This document shows, in pieces, positions 29,737 through 33,912 of a stretch of DNA of 33,912 nucleotides (position 1 is the first letter of the stretch; every line of letters begins with the position of its first letter). Source of the stretch: an uncultured Aurantimonas sp. (GTDB lineage Bacteria; Pseudomonadota; Alphaproteobacteria; Rhizobiales; Rhizobiaceae); NCBI GenBank assembly GCA_947488615.1, contig CANKZU010000027.1, forward strand, positions 1-33,912, in the 5' to 3' direction. The translations under genes were made by a program, and so were the position numbers. The notes beneath the pieces are model-generated. The model was not told where the DNA came from and made no database searches. It saw only the letters and a program-made list of their open reading frames with translations.

Positions 29737-30840
29737 ATGGCAAAAAACACAACGCACGCATTGGCGGCAACGACTGTTCTGGCGGGCATTCTGGCCGCGC
29801 CACCGGCCTTCGCCTTTCATGACGGCGGGGTCGATATCAACCCCAACGGGGTCTACACATATTTCGACATCGGCTATGTCGAAGGGCCAAGTATCACCCT
29901 GAATGGATTTGCCTTCGAGTTTCCGAGAGGAACGCTCCGAAACCCGCTCGAATCCTTCGAGGTCGACACGGATGGCATGCGTGCGGCCGCAGGGATCGAC
30001 CTCGGCCCATTATTCAGCGACGCCTTCGGTGGACTGGGTCGCTCCATCCTGCACAGTTTGGTCCTCGAAGCCGATATCGTCGACGTCGAAGGGCGCGCAT
30101 CGTTCACGGGTCGTGAGCCGGTGCGGCTGCCCAATTTCGGCGTGCCTGGCGTGGGCGAAAATCCCGGCTTCTTCGTCGGCTGGCCCACCGATTACAAGTC
30201 CCGCGCCGAGGTCGGGGTCACCCAGTGGGGAACGAAGCTGGAAGCGGTCTTCAATCCCTTCGCGACCTTCGGCAAGGGGCTGCCCGGCGACCCAGATGCG
30301 CTGGCTTTCAGTTTCATCGCCGGTCTCCACTACAGCTATACGGATACCGAGATCGGCCATTCGGCAAGATTCAAGACGCCGATCTTTCCCAATCCCCGGA
30401 CGATGGTCCGATACTTCAGTACGATCGAGGAGCATGCCTTTACCCCTTACGCGGGTATCATGGTCAACGGCGCGGTGAATCTTGATCCGATCCGGGTCAC
30501 TTACGACTTCGGCGGGCGCATCGGTCCTTCCTTCGTCAATGCGGATATGCGCGACAGTCTTTTCGCCACCGGGCTGGCCAACGTGAAACAGCACATCGCG
30601 GTTGAGACCGACGAAACGCTGACCTACGGGTCGCTGTCGGGCAGTATCGGTGTCGAGAACGGTCCGGTTCGATTGGCACTCACGGGCAATGCCGATTACG
30701 GAAAATTCCGCGATACGGAACTGTTCCGCCGCGATACGGTCCAAGTATCTCCCGGCAATTTCCAGGCTGTGCCGACCGAGATCAGGCTGAAGGAGGAGTG
30801 GACCTACGGATTCGGCGTGAAGTTGTCCACGCGGTTCTAG
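29737..30840 (+). CDS. probable outer-membrane beta-barrel protein
   Basis: A 367-residue exported protein. The signal peptide ends at AFA/F (residue 26) and is followed by alternating hydrophobic and polar strands rich in Gly and aromatic residues. It ends in ...FGVKLSTRF, a C-terminal Phe that fits the Bam-recognised terminal strand of outer-membrane barrels. A short conserved-looking opening (GGVDINPNGVYTYFDIGYVEGP) follows the signal. I do not recognise a specific family. The ATG at 29737 is chosen for GAGGGG about 9 bases upstream and for the signal peptide; frame sequence before it is not conserved-looking. A 193-base AT-rich gap separates it from the PaaK-like gene, so it is probably transcribed on its own. 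Confidence 0.65.
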   Translation: MAKNTTHALAATTVLAGILAAPPAFAFHDGGVDINPNGVYTYFDIGYVEGPSITLNGFAFEFPRGTLRNPLESFEVDTDGMRAAAGIDLGPLFSDAFGGLGRSILHSLVLEADIVDVEGRASFTGREPVRLPNFGVPGVGENPGFFVGWPTDYKSRAEVGVTQWGTKLEAVFNPFATFGKGLPGDPDALAFSFIAGLHYSYTDTEIGHSARFKTPIFPNPRTMVRYFSTIEEHAFTPYAGIMVNGAVNLDPIRVTYDFGGRIGPSFVNADMRDSLFATGLANVKQHIAVETDETLTYGSLSGSIGVENGPVRLALTGNADYGKFRDTELFRRDTVQVSPGNFQAVPTEIRLKEEWTYGFGVKLSTRF

Positions 30841-30979
30841 AAGCTTCCGGTCGGCACGGCCTGACAAGGCGAACGCCGCAGGCGCTGCCGCCCGCGGCGA
30901 TCAGCCCGTCGCACACCTTCCCACGTCCGCGCCGCAAGGCTATGCTGAACGTCCCAGCCGCATGGCGCCGAAGGACTGC

Positions 30980-32527
30980 ATGGCCGATACTTCCAGCACA
31001 AAACCACCGCGTAGCGGCGTTCCCACGCGAGTCGCCCGCCACAAGGTTAAGGCCAAGGTCGGCGGCAACGAACCCAGCCCGATCAAAGGCACCAAGATGA
31101 CGGTCAAGCGCGACCTCGGTCCGCTGCACCTGTCGGCCGACGAACACCCTGCTTTTCTAGACTCCAAGCGCGGGGTGGCGTCGATGTCAGAGGCCGGCGA
31201 CTGGCTTCGCTCCCGCGGCATCGACGATCTGGAATGCATCACGCCCGACCTCGCGGGCGTTGCGCGCGGCAAGATGATGCCGGCGAAGAAGTTCGTCGCC
31301 AATACCTCGCTCGCGCTGCCTTCGGCCCTGTTCATGCACACCATCTCCGGCGAATATCCGGAAGAGAGCGGCGAGTTCCGCTATTCGCCCAATGACGGCG
31401 ATTTGAAGCTGGTGCCGGATCTCTCGACACTCTCGCTGGTTCCCTGGGAGAGTGACCCGACCGCGCAGGTCATCTGCGATCTCGTCGACCAGAGCGGCGC
31501 GGCCGTCGCCTATACGCCGCGCAACGTACTGAAACGGGTGATGGCGCTGTACGAGGCGCGCGGCTGGAAACCGGTGGTCGCGCCCGAGATCGAGTTCTAT
31601 CTGGTTTCCAAGAATGTCGACCCCGACTATCCGCTGGTGCCGCCGATCGGCCGCTCCGGCCGCCAGATTCAGAGCGGGCAGTCCTATTCCATCGCTGGCG
31701 TCAACGAGTTCGACGAACTCATCGACGACATCTACGACTTCTCCGACGCGCAAGGGCTGGAAATCGACACGCTGATCCACGAGGAGGGCGCCGCCCAGCT
31801 CGAGATCAACCTGCGCCATGGCGACCCGCTCGAACTCGCCGACCAGGTATTCATGTTCAAGCGCACCATCCGCGAGGCGGCGCTCGGCCAGGACATCTAC
31901 GCCACCTTCATGGCCAAACCGATCCAGGGACAGCCGGGCTCGGCCATGCACATCCACCAGTCGGTGATCGACCGCGCGAGCGGCCGCAACGTGTTTTCGA
32001 ACACGGACGGTTCGGCGTCCGAGCTGTTCTTTTCATTCATTGGCGGCATGCAGCGCTTCGTGCCATCGACGCTGATCATGATGGCGCCCTACGTCAATTC
32101 GTACCGCCGCCTGACCTACGGCATGAGCGCGCCGACCAACAATGCCTGGGGCTACGACAACCGCACGACGGCCTTTCGCGTTCCGACCTCCGACCCGGCC
32201 GGACGGCGTGTGGAGAACCGGCTGCCCTCCTCCGACGCCAATCCCTATCTCGCCATCGCGGCGTCGCTCGCCTGCGGCTATCTCGGCATGGTCAAGGGGC
32301 TTCGGCCCGACGAGCCGACGGACCGCACGGTGAACGAGGGCGGCGGCATCTCGCTTCCGCGCGGCCTGCTCGAAGCCGTCGCCGCCTTCGAGGCGGAGGA
32401 GGCGTTCCACGAGGTGTTCAGCCGCGAATTCGTCGGCACCTATGCCGGCATCAAGCGCGGCGAGCACGAGACCTTCATGCAGGTCATCAGCCCCTGGGAG
32501 CGCGAGTTCCTGCTTTTGCAGGTCTGA
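30980..32527 (+). CDS. gamma-glutamylputrescine synthetase-like glutamine synthetase family protein (PuuA type)
   Basis: A 515-residue ATP-dependent ligase related to glutamine synthetase. It probably joins glutamate to putrescine as the first step of the Puu pathway. GS motifs are present: APEIEFYL (metal ligand), GAAQLEINLRHGD, GSAMHIHQS, NNAWGYDNRTTAFRVP and ENRLPSSDANPYLAIAAS. A basic, low-complexity N-terminus of about 60 residues precedes the GS core, as in other rhizobial PuuA-like proteins. The ATG at 30980 has AAGGA at 30971-30975; alternatives at 30962 and 31097 would only change this tail. The following FAD oxidoreductase gene starts 2 bases after the stop, and the potFGHI operon is in the window, which supports putrescine. 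Other polyamine or amine substrates are possible. Confidence 0.88.
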   Translation: MADTSSTKPPRSGVPTRVARHKVKAKVGGNEPSPIKGTKMTVKRDLGPLHLSADEHPAFLDSKRGVASMSEAGDWLRSRGIDDLECITPDLAGVARGKMMPAKKFVANTSLALPSALFMHTISGEYPEESGEFRYSPNDGDLKLVPDLSTLSLVPWESDPTAQVICDLVDQSGAAVAYTPRNVLKRVMALYEARGWKPVVAPEIEFYLVSKNVDPDYPLVPPIGRSGRQIQSGQSYSIAGVNEFDELIDDIYDFSDAQGLEIDTLIHEEGAAQLEINLRHGDPLELADQVFMFKRTIREAALGQDIYATFMAKPIQGQPGSAMHIHQSVIDRASGRNVFSNTDGSASELFFSFIGGMQRFVPSTLIMMAPYVNSYRRLTYGMSAPTNNAWGYDNRTTAFRVPTSDPAGRRVENRLPSSDANPYLAIAASLACGYLGMVKGLRPDEPTDRTVNEGGGISLPRGLLEAVAAFEAEEAFHEVFSREFVGTYAGIKRGEHETFMQVISPWEREFLLLQV

Positions 32528-32529
32528 CC

Positions 32530-33813
32530 GTGAACGCCTATCAGTCTCCGATCGCACCGGGCCGCTCCTGGTACGAGGACAGCGTCGCGCGGCCGGCCTA
32601 TCCGAGCTTGAGCGAAAGCCTCGCCGTCGACGTCCTGGTCGTCGGCGGCGGCTTCACCGGCTTGTCGGCAGCCATTCATCTGGCACGTAGCGGCGTGCGC
32701 GTCGCCGTCCTCGAGGCGCATAGCTTCGGCGACGGGGCCTCCGGCCGCAATGGCGGCCAGATGGGCACCGGCCAGCGGCTGGCGCCGTCGGAGATCGAGG
32801 CGACTTACGGCTTCGAACGGTCCAAGGCCCTGTTCGACCTCGCCGAGGCGGCAAAGACGCATCTCACCGACTTCGTCGCGGCCAACGGCATCGACGTCGA
32901 CTATCGCCCCGGCCAGTTGTCGGTCGTCCACAAGCGCCGCTATCTCGACGATTATCGCACCGAGGTCGACGATCTGGCGACCCGCTATGGCTACCCGCAT
33001 ATGCACTATATGGACGCCGAGGAGACCGCCGAGCGGCTGGGCTCGCGCCGCTATTTCGGCGGCATCCGCGACACCGGCACCGGGCATATCAACCCGATGA
33101 AGCTGGTCGTCGGCAGCGCCCGCGTCGCCGCCGCAGCCGGAGCCCTGCTGTTCGAAGGCACCAAGGTCGAGCGGCTGGAGCGCCGCGGCGGCAAGGTCGT
33201 CGCGACCACCGCCGCCGGCACGGTGACCGCCGAGCGGGCGCTGATCGCCACCAACGCTTATGGCGCGGGGCTGCATCGCACGATCGACGCCCATGTCATG
33301 CCGATCGGCTCGTTCATCGGGGCCACCGAACCGCTCAGCCACCCTGACGCCATCCTGCCCGGCGGCGAGGCCTGCAACGATTCGCGCTTTGTCGTGCGCT
33401 ATTTCCGCAAGAGCCGCGACGGCCGGCTGCTGTTCGGGGGGCGCGAAGCCTATACCTCGGCGACCGGCGATATCGCGCGGCATATCGTCAAGCAGATCGC
33501 CGAAGTCTATCCGCAGCTCGCCGATATCCGCCTCACCCATGCCTGGGGTGGCGCCGTCGGCATTACGATGGAACGGCTGCCCTATGTACGAACCCTGGAG
33601 CCGGGCATCACCACCATCGGCGGCTTTTCCGGCCATGGCGTGATGCTGGCGAACTTCGCCGGTCGGCTATACGCCGAACGGGTGACGGGCCAAGAGGACC
33701 GGCTCGCCGAATTCGAAGCGCTGCGGATTCCGGCGTTTCCGGGCGGCCGGCATGCCCGCGCGGCGCTGCTGTTCCTGGCGATGACCTGGTTTTCCCTGCG
33801 CGACCGGATCTGA
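32530..33813 (+). CDS. gamma-glutamylputrescine oxidase-like FAD oxidoreductase (PuuB type)
   Basis: A 427-residue DAO-family flavoenzyme. The FAD-binding GGGFTG motif is at residues 39-44 and SGRNGGQ at 71-77, a signature shared by PuuB and OrdL proteins. The C-terminal TTIGGFSGHGVMLANFAG closes the flavin site. It probably oxidises gamma-glutamylputrescine to the aldehyde, releasing ammonia and hydrogen peroxide. The GTG start at 32530 lies 2 bases after the upstream stop, so the gene is read with the PuuA-like gene and translation may be coupled. The next Puu steps (aldehyde dehydrogenase, gamma-glutamyl-GABA hydrolase) are not in the window. A general amino-acid oxidase role is the alternative. 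Confidence 0.9.
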   Translation: MNAYQSPIAPGRSWYEDSVARPAYPSLSESLAVDVLVVGGGFTGLSAAIHLARSGVRVAVLEAHSFGDGASGRNGGQMGTGQRLAPSEIEATYGFERSKALFDLAEAAKTHLTDFVAANGIDVDYRPGQLSVVHKRRYLDDYRTEVDDLATRYGYPHMHYMDAEETAERLGSRRYFGGIRDTGTGHINPMKLVVGSARVAAAAGALLFEGTKVERLERRGGKVVATTAAGTVTAERALIATNAYGAGLHRTIDAHVMPIGSFIGATEPLSHPDAILPGGEACNDSRFVVRYFRKSRDGRLLFGGREAYTSATGDIARHIVKQIAEVYPQLADIRLTHAWGGAVGITMERLPYVRTLEPGITTIGGFSGHGVMLANFAGRLYAERVTGQEDRLAEFEALRIPAFPGGRHARAALLFLAMTWFSLRDRI

Positions 33814-33912
33814 CTTCGCGAGGCGCCGCCGGACTTGGACGCCTCCGGAAACGCCGCAATTTCGTTCTGAAGGCGAATTGCTGGGACTTATGGCGATGTT
33901 TTTGGTTGGCGA

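Noticed and set aside
33890..33912. ATG near the right edge that could open another gene
   Set aside because: Only seven codons are visible, and there is no clear ribosome site, so nothing can be supported.

Overview
The window looks like chromosomal DNA of a GC-rich alphaproteobacterium of the Hyphomicrobiales (Rhizobiales). The evidence is a tRNA-His without a templated G-1 and with A73, a PdhS/DivJ/PleC-type histidine kinase, tandem Irr-type iron boxes, a phasin and acetoacetate-CoA ligase of the polyhydroxybutyrate cycle, and a GAGCATCGGA-type intergenic repeat. I cannot name the genus.

Layout. 1-1.2 kb: small zinc-ribbon-like gene, tRNA-His and phasin, all on the minus strand. 1.4-5.2 kb: a very large cytoplasmic multi-PAS histidine kinase. 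5.25-8.7 kb: an iron-uptake locus with two Irr-like boxes, a ferric-binding protein and a fused two-domain permease. The last two are separated by a 264-bp imperfect inverted-repeat element, and no ATPase gene is adjacent. 8.7-13.1 kb (minus): chrA and a rhodanese-ChrB fusion, coupled across 1 bp, then acetoacetate-CoA ligase. 13.2-16.3 kb: an AsmA-family protein and an unrecognised exported protein. 16.3-18.0 kb: a visibly AT-richer island with two overlapping unknown genes, one exported with a PEGA-like C-terminus and one four-helix membrane protein. 18.1-22.2 kb (minus): a complete potFGHI-type polyamine importer. 22.4-24.1 kb (minus): a GNAT acetyltransferase, a pair of overlapping tiny membrane-protein genes (74 and 31 codons) and an Asp/Asn beta-hydroxylase-like dioxygenase. 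24.2-28.0 kb: a RamB/ScfR-like regulator, a 49-codon gene, divergent isocitrate lyase and an 86-codon follower. 28.1-29.5 kb: a PaaK/CapK-like adenylate-forming enzyme preceded by a 33-codon overlapping ORF. 29.7-30.8 kb: a probable outer-membrane barrel protein. 31-33.8 kb: puuA-like and puuB-like genes.

How they fit together. Polyamine import (pot) and the first steps of the gamma-glutamyl putrescine pathway (puuA/puuB) lie about 9 kb apart. Acetate and storage-carbon metabolism is represented by the phasin, acetoacetate-CoA ligase and isocitrate lyase with its probable regulator. Iron and chromate loci complete a largely housekeeping region. The best candidates for something undescribed are the AT-rich two-gene island at 16.5-18.0 kb, the overlapping tiny membrane-protein pair at 22.94-23.25 kb, and the 264-bp inverted-repeat element inside the iron locus. 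No CRISPR array, transposase, integrase or phage gene was seen.
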